DNA from: Bacillus vallismortis
GTDB taxonomy: Bacteria; Bacillota; Bacilli; Bacillales; Bacillaceae
DNA length: 64,000 nucleotides
Assembly (NCBI RefSeq): GCF_004116955.1
Contig: NZ_CP026362.1
Coordinates: 598,501 to 662,500, forward strand
Reading direction: 5' to 3'
This document shows positions 41,207-50,999 of this stretch, in pieces (the stretch's first letter is position 1; every line of letters begins with the position of its first letter). The position numbers and the translations under genes are program-made. The notes beneath the pieces were generated by a model. The model saw only the letters and a list, made by a program, of their open reading frames with translations. It had not been told where the DNA came from and did not search any database.

Positions 41207-42229
41207 ATGAAGGTAAAAGTAGCGATCAACGGGTTTGGAAGAATCGGAAGAATGGTTTTTAGAAAAGCGATGGTAGACGATCAAATTCAAGTAGTGGCCA
41301 TTAACGCCAGCTATTCCGCAGAAACGCTGGCTCATTTAATAAAGTATGACACAATTCACGGCAGGTACCACAAAGAGGTTGTGGCTGATGAAAACAGCCT
41401 GATCGTAAATGGGAAGAAAGTGCTTCTGTTAAATAGCCGTGATCCAAAACAGCTGCCTTGGCGGGAATATGAGATTGACATTGTCGTGGAAGCGACAGGA
41501 AAATTTAATTCGAAGGATAAAGCGATGGGCCATATAGAAGCGGGCGCGAAAAAAGTCATTTTGACTGCTCCGGGAAAAAATGAAGACGTTACCATAGTGA
41601 TGGGAGTAAATGAGGACCAATTCGACGCCGATCGCCATGTCATTATTTCAAATGCGTCATGCACGACAAACTGCCTTGCGCCTGTTGTAAAAGTGCTGGA
41701 TGAAGAATTTGGCATTGAAAGCGGGCTGATGACCACAGTTCACGCGTATACAAATGACCAGAAAAATATTGATAATCCCCACAAAGATTTGCGCCGGGCG
41801 CGCGCATGCGGTGAATCCATCATTCCGACGACAACAGGAGCGGCAAAGGCGCTTTCGCTCGTGCTGCCACATCTGAAAGGAAAGCTTCACGGCCTTGCCT
41901 TGCGCGTCCCTGTTCCGAACGTCTCATTGGTTGATCTCGTTGTCGATCTGAAAATGGACGTAACCGCTGAAGAGGTAAATGAGGCATTTAAACGTGCTGC
42001 CAAAACGTCGATGTACGGTGTTCTTGATTATTCTGATGAACCGCTCGTTTCGACTGACTATAATACAAATCCGCATTCAGCGGTCATTGACGGGCTTACG
42101 ACAATGGTAATGGAAGACAGAAAAATAAAGGTGCTCGCTTGGTATGATAACGAATGGGGCTACTCCTGCAGAGTCGTTGATCTGATCCGCCATGTAGCGG
42201 CACGAATGAAACATCCGTCTGCTGTATAA
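41207..42229 (+). CDS. gapB: Gluconeogenic glyceraldehyde-3-phosphate dehydrogenase GapB
   Basis: NADP-preferring glyceraldehyde-3-phosphate dehydrogenase that runs in the gluconeogenic direction. The 340-residue protein has NGFGRIGR at residue 7 and the catalytic cysteine in SNASCTTNCLAP near residue 152. The residue pattern after the second strand (INASYSAET) lacks the Asp that favours NAD, fitting NADP use. The ATG at 41207 is used; an in-frame start three codons earlier has poor spacing. Confidence 0.96.
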   Translation: MKVKVAINGFGRIGRMVFRKAMVDDQIQVVAINASYSAETLAHLIKYDTIHGRYHKEVVADENSLIVNGKKVLLLNSRDPKQLPWREYEIDIVVEATGKFNSKDKAMGHIEAGAKKVILTAPGKNEDVTIVMGVNEDQFDADRHVIISNASCTTNCLAPVVKVLDEEFGIESGLMTTVHAYTNDQKNIDNPHKDLRRARACGESIIPTTTGAAKALSLVLPHLKGKLHGLALRVPVPNVSLVDLVVDLKMDVTAEEVNEAFKRAAKTSMYGVLDYSDEPLVSTDYNTNPHSAVIDGLTTMVMEDRKIKVLAWYDNEWGYSCRVVDLIRHVAARMKHPSAV

Positions 42230-42293
42230 AATAAGGTCATGGACGCTTTTTGAAGAAAAAACCCTTAACAGCATATTTCTGAAAAAACGCACC

Positions 42294-42322
42294 TTGCAAA
42301 TTAGACTTAAACACAGTATACT
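42294..42322 (+). promoter_or_regulatory. SigA promoter of speD
   Basis: TTGCAA (42294-42299), 17 bases, TATACT (42317-42322). The predicted start near 42329 leaves an untranslated leader of about 139 bases. Confidence 0.7.
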
Positions 42323-42328
42323 ATTTTT

Positions 42329-42467
42329 CGTGAACTTCTTGCTTGAGACTGTTTCGGAATTACTTAAAGGGTTAGGACCTCTCCGGACTAACTTTCCCCC
42401 GTGGTAAATGGCCGACCCAGTTGTTGGAATTTCACTTTTTAATTCTTGTTAAGGGGGGTCCATGACT
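42329..42467 (+). promoter_or_regulatory. Long leader of speD, possibly structured
   Basis: About 139 untranslated bases that include GC-rich runs unlike the AT-rich promoter. A CCCCC run near 42399-42403 can pair with the GGGGGG of the speD ribosome binding site (about 42454-42459), and GGACC / GGCC-type elements could form inner hairpins. No T tract is present before the gene, so translational control is more likely than attenuation. I recognise no named riboswitch here. Confidence 0.4.
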
Positions 42468-42848
42468 ATGGAAACAATGGGGCGTCACGTTATCTCCGAG
42501 CTATGGGGATGCGATTTTGATAAGCTGAATGACATGGATTTTATTGAAAAAACGTTTGTAAATGCTGCTCTAAAATCAGGTGCTGAGGTGCGCGAGGTTG
42601 CATTTCACAAATTTGCACCGCAAGGCGTAAGCGGAGTTGTGATTATTTCTGAATCACATTTAACGATTCACAGTTTTCCTGAGCACGGATATGCGAGCAT
42701 TGATGTTTATACTTGTGGAGACTTAGATCCTAATGTCGCTGCTGACTACATCGCAGAGGCATTACATGCTGATACAAGAGAAAACATTGAAATACCAAGA
42801 GGAATGGGGCCTGTGCAAATTAAACAGGCACAAGCGAAAGTACTATAA
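42468..42848 (+). CDS. speD: S-adenosylmethionine decarboxylase proenzyme
   Basis: Makes decarboxylated SAM, the aminopropyl donor for spermidine. The 126-residue proenzyme is self-cleaved between Glu62 and Ser63 in the visible SESHLTIH motif, creating the pyruvoyl cofactor. It is the small prokaryotic type with [17 protein letters not shown] after the site. The ATG at 42468 is preferred to the one two codons upstream because AAGGGGGG then has 9-base spacing. Confidence 0.95.
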
Positions 42849-42863
42849 AAGGAAACACGAACA

Positions 42864-42922
42864 CAAAGGGAGCAAGCTAGAAAGCCGTTATGCGCTTTTT
42901 AGCTTATGCTCCTTTTATTTTT
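42864..42922 (+). terminator. Terminator after speD
   Basis: AAAGG(G)AGCA-AGCTA pairs with TAGCT-TATGCTCCTTT, with an inner AAGC / GCTT stem, then a T-rich tract. Confidence 0.88.
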
Positions 42923-43117
42923 TATAAAGAAATAAAGCTGTCAGCTTTTTCTTTTTTCTTTTTTTTTGTAAAATAGAAAGAGATTTTCACAAACCACCTG
43001 ATGCTGTAGATACAGCTTTACACAACGGCTCTCCCGACAGATGTCACATCTATTTTAAAAAGGCGGAGGCTGCCGAAAATACATTCCAGGGAACGAAATA
43101 GTTGGGAGCTGATTTTA

Positions 43118-43576
43118 TTGAAATGTCCTTCATGCCAGCATAACGGTACGCGGGTCCTAGATTCACGTCCTGTTGATGACGGAAAATCCATTCGGCGAAG
43201 ACGGGAGTGCGAATCCTGCCATTACCGGTTTACCACCTTTGAGAAAGTGGAGGAAACCCCGCTTATCGTCGTGAAAAAAGAAGGCGTGCGGGAGGAATTC
43301 AGCAGAGAAAAAATGCTGCGCGGCCTCATAAAAGCATGCGAAAAAAGACCTGTTCCACTCAAAACGCTTGAAGACATGTGCTTTGATATTGAAAAAGAAC
43401 TTCGCAATCAAGGCTGCTCTGAGGTGAAAAGCGAGCTCGTCGGGGAAATGGTCATGGATCGGCTGGCTAAGATTGATGAAGTCGCATATGTGCGGTTCGC
43501 GTCAGTCTATCGGCAGTTTAAAGATATAAACGTCTTTATCGACGAATTAAAAGACTTAATAAAGAAAGAGCGGTAA
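43118..43576 (+). CDS. nrdR: Transcriptional repressor NrdR
   Basis: Repressor of ribonucleotide reductase genes that senses ATP and dATP. The 152-residue protein has an N-terminal zinc ribbon (CPSC at residue 3 and CESCHYRF near residue 31) followed by an ATP-cone domain (about residues 49-139). The TTG start follows GGGAGCTGA. It was named ytcG; it lies just before dnaB, tying nucleotide supply to replication initiation. Confidence 0.96.
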   Translation: MKCPSCQHNGTRVLDSRPVDDGKSIRRRRECESCHYRFTTFEKVEETPLIVVKKEGVREEFSREKMLRGLIKACEKRPVPLKTLEDMCFDIEKELRNQGCSEVKSELVGEMVMDRLAKIDEVAYVRFASVYRQFKDINVFIDELKDLIKKER

Positions 43577-43608
43577 AAGAGCTAAGAGGATTCTTCTAGC
43601 TCTTTTCT
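43575..43608 (+). terminator. Terminator after nrdR
   Basis: AAAAGAGCTA-AG pairs with TAGCTCTTTT, partly overlapping the nrdR stop codon, then TCTC. Readthrough into dnaB is possible. Confidence 0.7.
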
Positions 43609-43690
43609 CATGTGCAAAATTGGCATTTGATAGATATGCGAAACGGTGTAAAATGAAAGGTAGAAACAAATTCGGAAGGTTTGAGAATGT

Positions 43691-45112
43691 ATGGCTGACT
43701 ATTGGAAAGATGTACTGCCTGTAGATCCGTATGTGGTCAAAAGCAGATCGATGCTGCAGGATATAGACAGACAAATTATCACACAACTGTATCAGCCCTT
43801 AATCGGCCCTGTTGCATTCTCACTTTATATGACATTGTGGGGAGAGCTGGAACAAAACCGTCTGTGGGGCGGCGAGTCCACACATAGACAGCTGATGGGG
43901 ATGACACAGTCTAACTTAAAAACAATCCATCAGGAACAGGGGAAGCTCGAGGGCATCGGATTGCTAAAAGTATATATGAAAGAGTCCGAGCGGCAGGAGC
44001 GCCTCTTTATATATGAAATCCTTCCGCCGCTCAGGCCAAATGAGTTTTTTGAAGACGGGATGCTGAATGTTTTTCTGTATAATAGAGTCGGAAAAACAAA
44101 ATACCAGCAATTAAAACAATTTTTCACGCACCCCGCCGTTTCAGAAGATGCCAAAGACATTACGCGTCCGTTTAATCATGCGTTTGAATCACTGCAGCCG
44201 AGTGAATGGAAGCTTACATCTGATATGGAGGAAACAGTGAGACTTGCCCCGGGCACAGAATATACTTCTGTCGGACAAGCTCCGTCCTACACCATAACAG
44301 AGGATGTGTTTGATTTTGATTTGTTTTTAGCGGGTCTTTCTGAGACGATGATTCCGAGAAAAGCGATGACCCAGCAGGTGCGGGACACAATCAAAAAGCT
44401 TTCTTATCTGTACGGAATAGATCCGCTGCAGATGCAAAATGTTGTGATGAGCGCGATTGATGAACGTGACGTGATTACGTCGGAGGCTTTAAGAAAAGCG
44501 GCCAGCGACTGGTATCAAATTGAAAGAAACGGACAGCTGCCAAACATCGTGGAAAAAACACAGCCGGTGCATCTGCGTGAGGGCGAAAAACCGGCGGAAG
44601 AGGATTCGTTGGACGGGAAGCTGATCGCCTTGCTGGAGACGATTTCTCCGAAGAAGCTTTTGCAGGACATTGCCGATGGAACAGAGCCGTCAAAAGCAGA
44701 TCTGAAAATCATAGAAGAAATTATGTTTGAACAAAAGCTCGAGCCAGGCGTTACAAATGTGTTGATTTATTACGTCATGCTGAAAACCGACATGAAGCTG
44801 TCGAAAAACTATATCCAAAAAATCGCCTCGCATTGGGCCCGCAAAAAGGTGAAAACGGTCAGAGAAGCGATGAGGCTCGCGATAGAAGAAAACCGTCAAT
44901 ATCTTGAATGGGCTGAAGGGAAAACAAATCAGCCTTCAAAACGAAACCAAAAAGTGATTCGCGAAGAAAAACTTCCTGATTGGATGAAAGAAAAGGAGAC
45001 AGCGTCCGATCCAGAATCCGGACAGCAAAAGCTGCAACCGCAGGATCTGGAAGAACAGAAGAAAAAGATGATGGAAGAAATGGAAAAACTCAAAAAATAC
45101 TCTGCCTATTAA
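43691..45112 (+). CDS. dnaB: Replication initiation and membrane attachment protein DnaB
   Basis: Primosomal protein of Firmicutes, unrelated to the E. coli DnaB helicase. It remodels oriC DNA and, with DnaD and DnaI, loads the DnaC helicase. The 473 residues contain two winged-helix/DDBH regions (residues 1-160 and about 200-400), the second including YYVML and the YxxxIxxxW-type sequence near residue 385. A charged Lys/Glu-rich tail follows. dnaI follows 27 bases downstream. Confidence 0.95.
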   Translation: MADYWKDVLPVDPYVVKSRSMLQDIDRQIITQLYQPLIGPVAFSLYMTLWGELEQNRLWGGESTHRQLMGMTQSNLKTIHQEQGKLEGIGLLKVYMKESERQERLFIYEILPPLRPNEFFEDGMLNVFLYNRVGKTKYQQLKQFFTHPAVSEDAKDITRPFNHAFESLQPSEWKLTSDMEETVRLAPGTEYTSVGQAPSYTITEDVFDFDLFLAGLSETMIPRKAMTQQVRDTIKKLSYLYGIDPLQMQNVVMSAIDERDVITSEALRKAASDWYQIERNGQLPNIVEKTQPVHLREGEKPAEEDSLDGKLIALLETISPKKLLQDIADGTEPSKADLKIIEEIMFEQKLEPGVTNVLIYYVMLKTDMKLSKNYIQKIASHWARKKVKTVREAMRLAIEENRQYLEWAEGKTNQPSKRNQKVIREEKLPDWMKEKETASDPESGQQKLQPQDLEEQKKKMMEEMEKLKKYSAY

Positions 45113-45139
45113 AGACAGAGATGCGGGGTGAAGGAATAG

Positions 45140-46075
45140 ATGGAACCAATCGGCCGTTCCCTGCAGGGCGTAACCGGCAGGCCGGATTTCCAAAAACGTC
45201 TTGAACAAATGAAGGAAAAGGTCATGAAGGATCAAGATGTTCAGGCATTTTTGAAGGAAAACGAAAACATAATTGACCAAAAAATGATCGAAAAGAGCTT
45301 GAATAAGCTTTATGAATATACCGGGCAAAGCAAGAAATGTTCTTATTGTTCGGAAGATGAAGATTGCAACAATTTGTTGGAGGGCTACCATCCGAAGCTT
45401 GTTGTCAATGGCCGGTCTATTGATATCGAGTATTATGAATGTCCGGTTAAACGGAAGCTCGATCAGCAGAAAAAACAAAAATCCCTTATGAAAAGCATGT
45501 ATATTCAGCAGGATCTTCTCGGGGCGACTTTCCAGCAAGTTGATATAAGCGATCCGAGCAGGCTTGCGATGTTCCAGCATGTAACGGATTTCCTGAAAAG
45601 CTATAATGAGACGGGAAAAGGGAAAGGACTGTATTTGTACGGAAAATTCGGAGTAGGAAAAACGTTTATGCTCGCTGCGATCGCCAATGAGCTCGCGGAA
45701 AAAGAGTATTCTTCGATGATCGTCTATGTGCCCGAATTTGTGAGAGAGCTTAAGAATTCGCTGCAAGACAAATCTTTGGAAGAGAAGCTCAATATGGTTA
45801 AAACAACACCCGTATTGATGCTTGATGACATCGGAGCAGAATCAATGACGAGCTGGGTAAGGGATGAAGTCATCGGAACAGTGCTCCAGCACAGAATGTC
45901 TCAGCAGCTGCCGACTTTCTTTTCGTCTAATTTCTCACCTGACGAGCTGAAGCACCATTTTACGTACTCGCAAAGGGGAGAAAAGGAAGAAGTGAAAGCC
46001 GCAAGATTAATGGAGCGAATCTTATATTTGGCTGCTCCAATCCGCCTGGACGGAGAAAACCGCCGACATCCGTAA
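45140..46075 (+). CDS. dnaI: Helicase loader DnaI
   Basis: AAA+ ATPase of 311 residues that loads the replicative helicase DnaC onto DNA. The N-terminal domain has a zinc-binding cluster (CSYCSEDEDC near residue 67 and a Cys near 101). Walker A is YGKFGVGKTF near residue 170, Walker B VLMLDDIGAE near residue 232, and an arginine finger region lies near residue 285. It is the last gene of the dnaB-dnaI pair. Confidence 0.96.
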   Translation: MEPIGRSLQGVTGRPDFQKRLEQMKEKVMKDQDVQAFLKENENIIDQKMIEKSLNKLYEYTGQSKKCSYCSEDEDCNNLLEGYHPKLVVNGRSIDIEYYECPVKRKLDQQKKQKSLMKSMYIQQDLLGATFQQVDISDPSRLAMFQHVTDFLKSYNETGKGKGLYLYGKFGVGKTFMLAAIANELAEKEYSSMIVYVPEFVRELKNSLQDKSLEEKLNMVKTTPVLMLDDIGAESMTSWVRDEVIGTVLQHRMSQQLPTFFSSNFSPDELKHHFTYSQRGEKEEVKAARLMERILYLAAPIRLDGENRRHP

Positions 46076-46106
46076 ACTGCGGTTCAAAGGGGAAGGAACT
46101 GAGGGT

Positions 46107-46748
46107 ATGAAACGAAAAACGGCTGTTAAATGGCTGGCAGTGCTTGCAGGTGCTGGTTTAATCTTTTGGGGAAATAAAACGTATTTGAATCTCTCGCCGA
46201 AAGAGATCAGGATATGGGTATTATCGTTCGGGGGCTTTGCACCGCTGATATTTATTGGAATATCCATCTTCAGACCTTTTGTGTTATTTCCTGTATCTGT
46301 TGTTTCTATAGCGGGAGGACTTGCGTTTGGCCCGCTTCTCGGCACGCTTTACACATTATTCGGTTCAATGTGCGCTGCGGCTGTCTCGTTTTTTGCCGCC
46401 GGTTTGTTTGCGGGAAAAAAGAACGGCCAGTACGAAAAGCTGGAAGCGATTCAGAAGCAGATGGAGGACAATGGATTTTTTTATATCTTGCTTTTAAGAA
46501 TCCTGCCGATTAATTTTGATTTCGTCAGCTATGCGGCAGGCCTTTCCAATGTCAAAAAGCTGCCGTATTTTTCGGCAACGGCCGCGGGAATCATCCCCGG
46601 AACCATTGCGCTGAATGTGCTGGGAGCGAGCGTTTTAACTGGGAATCAGCCGGCTTTCTTTATGGTGCTCGCTTTGTATATCATTTTTGTCTCGCTGCCG
46701 TTTCTCTTCAGAAAGAAAATGCAAAACTTGTTCCAAGAATCAAATTAA
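46107..46748 (+). CDS. ytxB: TVP38/TMEM64 (DedA-like) membrane protein YtxB
   Basis: A 213-residue protein with five to six hydrophobic segments and the VTT-domain signature: AGGLAFGPLLGTLYTLFG near residue 70 and a re-entrant loop with LRILPINFDFVSYAAG near residue 130. Relatives act in lipid scrambling or transport. It lies 31 bases after dnaI. Function in Bacillus is unknown. Confidence 0.9.
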   Translation: MKRKTAVKWLAVLAGAGLIFWGNKTYLNLSPKEIRIWVLSFGGFAPLIFIGISIFRPFVLFPVSVVSIAGGLAFGPLLGTLYTLFGSMCAAAVSFFAAGLFAGKKNGQYEKLEAIQKQMEDNGFFYILLLRILPINFDFVSYAAGLSNVKKLPYFSATAAGIIPGTIALNVLGASVLTGNQPAFFMVLALYIIFVSLPFLFRKKMQNLFQESN

Positions 46749-46826
46749 GATTTGCCAATGACCTTTACGTCTATTTTGAAAACATCCCCCATATACTTGT
46801 AACAGATGCCGTAAGGGGGGACAAAC

Positions 46827-47663
46827 ATGCTTGAAATAATCTTTGAAGATGACCATGACGCAGCTGCTTTTTTACATCTCATTCAGCATTCGGATGATCG
46901 GAACAATATCATTGTCCGTGAAGGCATACGGAACATCGAGATTGAAAAAGCGAAGCCGGCTTTCTCTATTCAGCGTTTTATGGAGCCGATTCTGGTCAAA
47001 TTTTTTTTAGAATGCAAAGAAGACGAGCATATGCTGTCGTTGATTGAGGGAACATACTGTTTCACCGATCTGGATGAACAACAGCAAATCCTTCAGCTCG
47101 CACACAGTATTATTGAAGGCGAAGCGGACAATCTTCCGTTTGAGCCGATAAAGCTTTCTCGGAAACAGGCTATTTTAGATGAACTCCAAACGATCTGTTT
47201 AGAAGAAGGGGTATTTTCCATTCGTTCCTTTCAGACATTCCGGCTTGGACAATACTACAAGCAGTTGAGAGACATTACGGAAACGGCGATAGATGAATAT
47301 AAGATGGAACAGGAATATCAAAACTTTATTCAAACACTCAGAGACTATGTTACAGCCAAACAGCCGAGAATCAAAAAGGTGCATATTGTCCATGACGGTT
47401 CTTTTACAATATGGGAGCTGCGCTATGTGCCGGAACGGGAAAAAATGAAATACATAGACAGGCGGTTTGTCAGGGATCATCCTATGTACATTGATTCTCA
47501 TTTAATCGCGCCGTTAATCTCCATTGCGCCTGATGAAGTGGTGCTTTATACCGACCAGCCCGAGCATATGATGGCAAGGACCATTCAAAACGTATTTCAA
47601 GAGCGAATGGAAATGTTTCCGCTGCATGCTTTTTCAGCCGCTGAAATCCCGGTAAAGCAATAA
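46827..47663 (+). CDS. ytxC: Sporulation protein YtxC
   Basis: A 278-residue soluble protein of the YtxC family, confined to endospore formers and annotated as sporulation-related. No catalytic motif is visible; the protein is acidic with long predicted helices around residues 130-180. RBS is AAGGGGGG before the ATG. It is located before thrS, as in B. subtilis. Confidence 0.88.
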   Translation: MLEIIFEDDHDAAAFLHLIQHSDDRNNIIVREGIRNIEIEKAKPAFSIQRFMEPILVKFFLECKEDEHMLSLIEGTYCFTDLDEQQQILQLAHSIIEGEADNLPFEPIKLSRKQAILDELQTICLEEGVFSIRSFQTFRLGQYYKQLRDITETAIDEYKMEQEYQNFIQTLRDYVTAKQPRIKKVHIVHDGSFTIWELRYVPEREKMKYIDRRFVRDHPMYIDSHLIAPLISIAPDEVVLYTDQPEHMMARTIQNVFQERMEMFPLHAFSAAEIPVKQ

Positions 47664-47675
47664 GAAGGATAAGGG

Positions 47676-47704
47676 CCGGCAGCCTGTATATATAGGGCTG
47701 TCGG
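47676..47704 (+). terminator. Hairpin after ytxC
   Basis: CCGGCAGCC pairs with GGCTGTCGG. The following T run is short, so termination may be weak. Confidence 0.6.
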
Positions 47705-47730
47705 TTTGAAAAAAAGGCAATGCGATCGTG

Positions 47731-47759
47731 TTGATTTTTTGGAATGAACAATTTATAAT
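47731..47759 (+). promoter_or_regulatory. SigA promoter of thrS
   Basis: TTGATT (47731-47736), 17 bases, TATAAT (47754-47759), immediately before the T-box leader. Confidence 0.85.
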
Positions 47760-47765
47760 ACATAG

Positions 47766-48046
47766 GAGATTAAGAAAGACACACGTATTGATAAGGACAT
47801 GAAGGAATGATACCGGCTCAAAGAGAGGGAAGCCCCGGCTGTAAGCTTCCCAGCTAAGGACCATTCGCTTTACCGCCTTTGAACTTCAGCTGTGAACCCC
47901 TTCATAAGGAGCAGTAATAGCTGACGGGAACTCCCGTTACAGAGATTAGAGCCGTATGTGCCGAAGGATTGGCTTTGCGGAAAAAAGGGTGGAACCACGA
48001 TTCCGTTTATTCAACCTCGTCCCTTTCATAGGGGGCGGGGTTTTTA
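47766..48046 (+). ncRNA. T-box riboswitch leader of thrS
   Basis: The leader has the canonical T-box sequence AGGGTGGAACCACG at 47986-47999. A Rho-independent terminator follows (AACCTCGTCCC / GGGGGCGGGGTT, 48013-48045). A long stem I lies upstream, with GGGAAGC / GCTTCCC pairing. Uncharged tRNA-Thr should pair through its 3' end with the TGGA in the T-box and favour antitermination. Several ACC triplets in stem I are candidate specifier codons; I could not fix which. This explains the 407-base gap between ytxC and thrS. Confidence 0.93.
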
Positions 48047-48070
48047 TATGCAAAAAAAGGAGTGACATAG

Positions 48071-50002
48071 ATGTCAGAGATGGTAAAAATCACATTTCCT
48101 GATGGAGCAGTCAAGGAGTTTGCGAAAGGAACAACAACAGAAGATATCGCGGCATCCATCAGTCCGGGGTTAAAGAAGAAATCATTAGCCGGAAAACTGA
48201 ACGGTAAAGAAATTGATCTGAAAATGCCGATCAATGAAGACGGTAAAGTGGAAATCATTACAGAAGGCTCTGAAGAAGGTCTTCAAATTATGCGCCACAG
48301 TACGGCTCACTTGCTGGCTCAAGCGATTAAACGCATTTACAAAGATGTGAAATTCGGTGTTGGCCCGGTCATCGAAAACGGTTTTTACTACGATGTAGAG
48401 ATGGAAGAAGCGATTACGCCGGAGGATCTGCCGAAAATTGAAAAAGAAATGAAAAAAATCGTCAATGCGAACCTCCCGATCGTTCGAAAAGAGGTCAGCC
48501 GTGAAGAAGCAAAAGCCCGTTTTGCAGAAATCGGTGATGACCTGAAGCTTGAATTATTGGATGCGATTCCTGAAGGAGAAACCGTTTCGATCTATGAACA
48601 AGGCGAATTCTTTGACCTGTGCCGCGGCGTGCACGTTCCTTCAACAGGGAAAATCAAAGAGTTTAAGCTGTTAAGTCTTGCAGGCGCATACTGGCGCGGT
48701 GACAGCAATAACCAAATGCTTCAGCGCGTATACGGCACGGCTTTCTTCAAAAAAGCTGATCTTGAAGAGCATCTTCGCATGCTTGAAGAAGCGAAAGAGC
48801 GTGACCACAGAAAGCTTGGCAAAGAATTAAAGCTGTTTGCGAACTCTCAAAAAGTCGGACAAGGCCTGCCGCTTTGGCTGCCAAAAGGCGCGACAATCCG
48901 CCGCATCATCGAGCGCTACATTGTCGATAAAGAAATCAGTCTCGGCTATGAGCACGTCTACACACCAGTGCTTGGAAGCAAAGAACTGTATGAAACATCA
49001 GGGCACTGGGAGCATTACCAGGAAGGCATGTTCCCTCCAATGGAAATGGACAACGAAACACTTGTGCTGCGTCCAATGAACTGCCCGCACCATATGATGA
49101 TTTACAAACAAGACATTCACAGCTACCGCGAACTCCCGATTCGGATTGCCGAGCTGGGAACGATGCACCGCTATGAAATGTCAGGTGCGCTCTCAGGCCT
49201 GCAGCGTGTGCGCGGCATGACATTAAACGATGCGCATATCTTTGTGCGCCCCGATCAAATTAAGGACGAGTTTATCCGTACAGTCCGATTGATTCAGGAT
49301 GTATATGAAGACTTCGGCTTAAGTGATTACACATTCCGTCTGTCTTACCGTGATCCTGAAGACACGGAGAAATATTTTGATGACGATGAAATGTGGAACA
49401 AAGCGCAATCCATGCTGAAAGAGGCCATGGACGAAATTGGCCATGACTATTACGAAGCAGAAGGTGAAGCGGCATTCTACGGCCCTAAGCTTGATGTTCA
49501 GGTGAAAACAGCGATCGGCAAAGAAGAAACATTGTCTACAGTTCAGCTTGATTTCTTATTGCCTGAACGTTTCGATCTGACTTATATTGGTGAAGATGGC
49601 AAGCAGCACCGTCCGGTTGTGATTCATAGGGGCGTTGTATCAACAATGGAACGCTTTGTCGCCTTCTTAATCGAAGAACACAAAGGCGCGCTGCCAACAT
49701 GGCTAGCACCGGTTCAATTCCAAGTCATCCCGGTTTCTCCAGCTGTGCATTTAGACTATGCGAAAAAAGTGCAGGAACGCCTGCAGCGTGAAGGCCTGCG
49801 CGTAGAAGTCGACATCCGTGATGAAAAAATCGGCTACAAAATCCGTGAAGCGCAAATGCAAAAAATCCCGTACATGCTTGTGGTCGGTGACCAAGAAGCA
49901 GAAAACGGAGCGGTAAACGTCCGTAAGTACGGAGAGCAGAATTCTGACACCATTTCACTTGATGATTTTGTGAAAAAGGCAGTAGCTGAAGCGAAAAAAT
50001 AA
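48071..50002 (+). CDS. thrS: Threonyl-tRNA synthetase
   Basis: Charges tRNA-Thr. The 643 residues show an N-terminal TGS domain (1-63), the editing domain with [12 protein letters not shown] near residue 77, a class II catalytic core (about 240-535) with [12 protein letters not shown] near residue 336 and the [18 protein letters not shown] motif 2 near residue 365, and an anticodon-binding domain (540-643). RBS AAAGGAG. The T-box upstream makes its expression respond to threonine starvation. Confidence 0.97.
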   Translation: MSEMVKITFPDGAVKEFAKGTTTEDIAASISPGLKKKSLAGKLNGKEIDLKMPINEDGKVEIITEGSEEGLQIMRHSTAHLLAQAIKRIYKDVKFGVGPVIENGFYYDVEMEEAITPEDLPKIEKEMKKIVNANLPIVRKEVSREEAKARFAEIGDDLKLELLDAIPEGETVSIYEQGEFFDLCRGVHVPSTGKIKEFKLLSLAGAYWRGDSNNQMLQRVYGTAFFKKADLEEHLRMLEEAKERDHRKLGKELKLFANSQKVGQGLPLWLPKGATIRRIIERYIVDKEISLGYEHVYTPVLGSKELYETSGHWEHYQEGMFPPMEMDNETLVLRPMNCPHHMMIYKQDIHSYRELPIRIAELGTMHRYEMSGALSGLQRVRGMTLNDAHIFVRPDQIKDEFIRTVRLIQDVYEDFGLSDYTFRLSYRDPEDTEKYFDDDEMWNKAQSMLKEAMDEIGHDYYEAEGEAAFYGPKLDVQVKTAIGKEETLSTVQLDFLLPERFDLTYIGEDGKQHRPVVIHRGVVSTMERFVAFLIEEHKGALPTWLAPVQFQVIPVSPAVHLDYAKKVQERLQREGLRVEVDIRDEKIGYKIREAQMQKIPYMLVVGDQEAENGAVNVRKYGEQNSDTISLDDFVKKAVAEAKK

Positions 50003-50006
50003 GCGA

Positions 50007-50045
50007 AAAAAGCATGATCTCAAAGAAGAGATCATGCTTTTTTAT
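50007..50045. terminator. Bidirectional terminator between thrS and ysaA
   Basis: Perfect stem AAAAGCATGATCTC / GAGATCATGCTTTT with A and T flanks, between convergent genes. Confidence 0.93.
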
Positions 50046-50824
50046 TTCTCTATGATAGGAAACAAATCATGAAGGCTGCTGATAATGTAATCAGGCGTCA
50101 CATCGGTTTCGTTTTTCTTATCCGTGCGGTTGACCCAAACGGTTTTGATACCGGCCCTTGAAGCGCCCAAAATATCGGTATTCAAGTTATCGCCGACCAT
50201 GATCGCATCGTCTTTTTCAATATTCATCAGCTTCAGGCAGTGTTCAAAAATAGATACATCCGGTTTCCCTTTGCCAAAAGCGCCCGAGATGACGATTTCA
50301 TTGAAATAAGGGGCGAGCTCAGGAACGCCGGCGAGTTTCTCTTTTTGCAGACTCGGATCACCGTTTGTCAAAAGCAGCAATTCATACTTGCCTTTTAAGT
50401 GATCGAGCACTTCAAATGTTTCATCATATACAAACGGGCGTTTTCTGCGCTCAGCCGCGAAAAACTCTCCCAAGTATTCGCCATATGCGGGGTCATCGAT
50501 GCCAAGTGCTTTCAGTCCGTTTGTCCATGCGTTTTTTCTGTACTCCGGCACAATCTTGTTCAGCTTCTCAAATCCTTCACTGATCGGTTCTGAGAAATTG
50601 GACCATAGTCCTTCAAACGGGTTAATGCCGATCATCACTGTATATGGATACGTCTCATATGACATGTACAATTCTCTCGCCGCTTCGCGAACAGCTGCTT
50701 CAAATGCCTGCGGGTCAAGGCCATATTTTTTCTCCGCCTGTAAACAAGTTTCTGCAAATGTTGTTCTGACGCTTTTTTCATCCCAAAGTAGTGTATCGTC
50801 TAAATCAAAAAATACGGCTTTCAT
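50042..50824 (-). CDS. ysaA: HAD-superfamily hydrolase YsaA
   Basis: Haloacid dehalogenase-type phosphatase of 260 residues. All motifs are visible: motif [12 protein letters not shown] at residue 5, motif II LLTNGD near residue 148, a lysine in [10 protein letters not shown] near residue 180 and motif [14 protein letters not shown] near residue 205. A helical cap lies between motifs I and II. The substrate is unknown; a small phosphorylated metabolite is likely. The ATG at 50824 follows GAGGAG; the extension upstream lacks a binding site. Confidence 0.92.
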   Translation of the reverse strand: MKAVFFDLDDTLLWDEKSVRTTFAETCLQAEKKYGLDPQAFEAAVREAARELYMSYETYPYTVMIGINPFEGLWSNFSEPISEGFEKLNKIVPEYRKNAWTNGLKALGIDDPAYGEYLGEFFAAERRKRPFVYDETFEVLDHLKGKYELLLLTNGDPSLQKEKLAGVPELAPYFNEIVISGAFGKGKPDVSIFEHCLKLMNIEKDDAIMVGDNLNTDILGASRAGIKTVWVNRTDKKNETDVTPDYIISSLHDLFPIIEK

Positions 50825-50999
50825 GATCTTCTCCTCTGCTTCAGATTCAAATCTTTCAGCCAAAAGGCTCATGTTTTATTTTACAATAGATAAAAGCCTT
50901 GTGAAATATGTTTTCAGATGATTTTAAAAAAACAGTCAGCCGTGAAGCTCATTGATCGAAAACATGCTAGAATGAAAACGGAAAGAACAGGTGACATGC

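Noticed and set aside
44936-45766. Long minus-strand open frame of 276 codons opposite dnaB and dnaI
   Set aside because: It lies fully antisense to two well-supported genes, has no ribosome binding site, and its product is a Leu/Phe/His-rich shadow of the Lys/Glu-rich coding strand.
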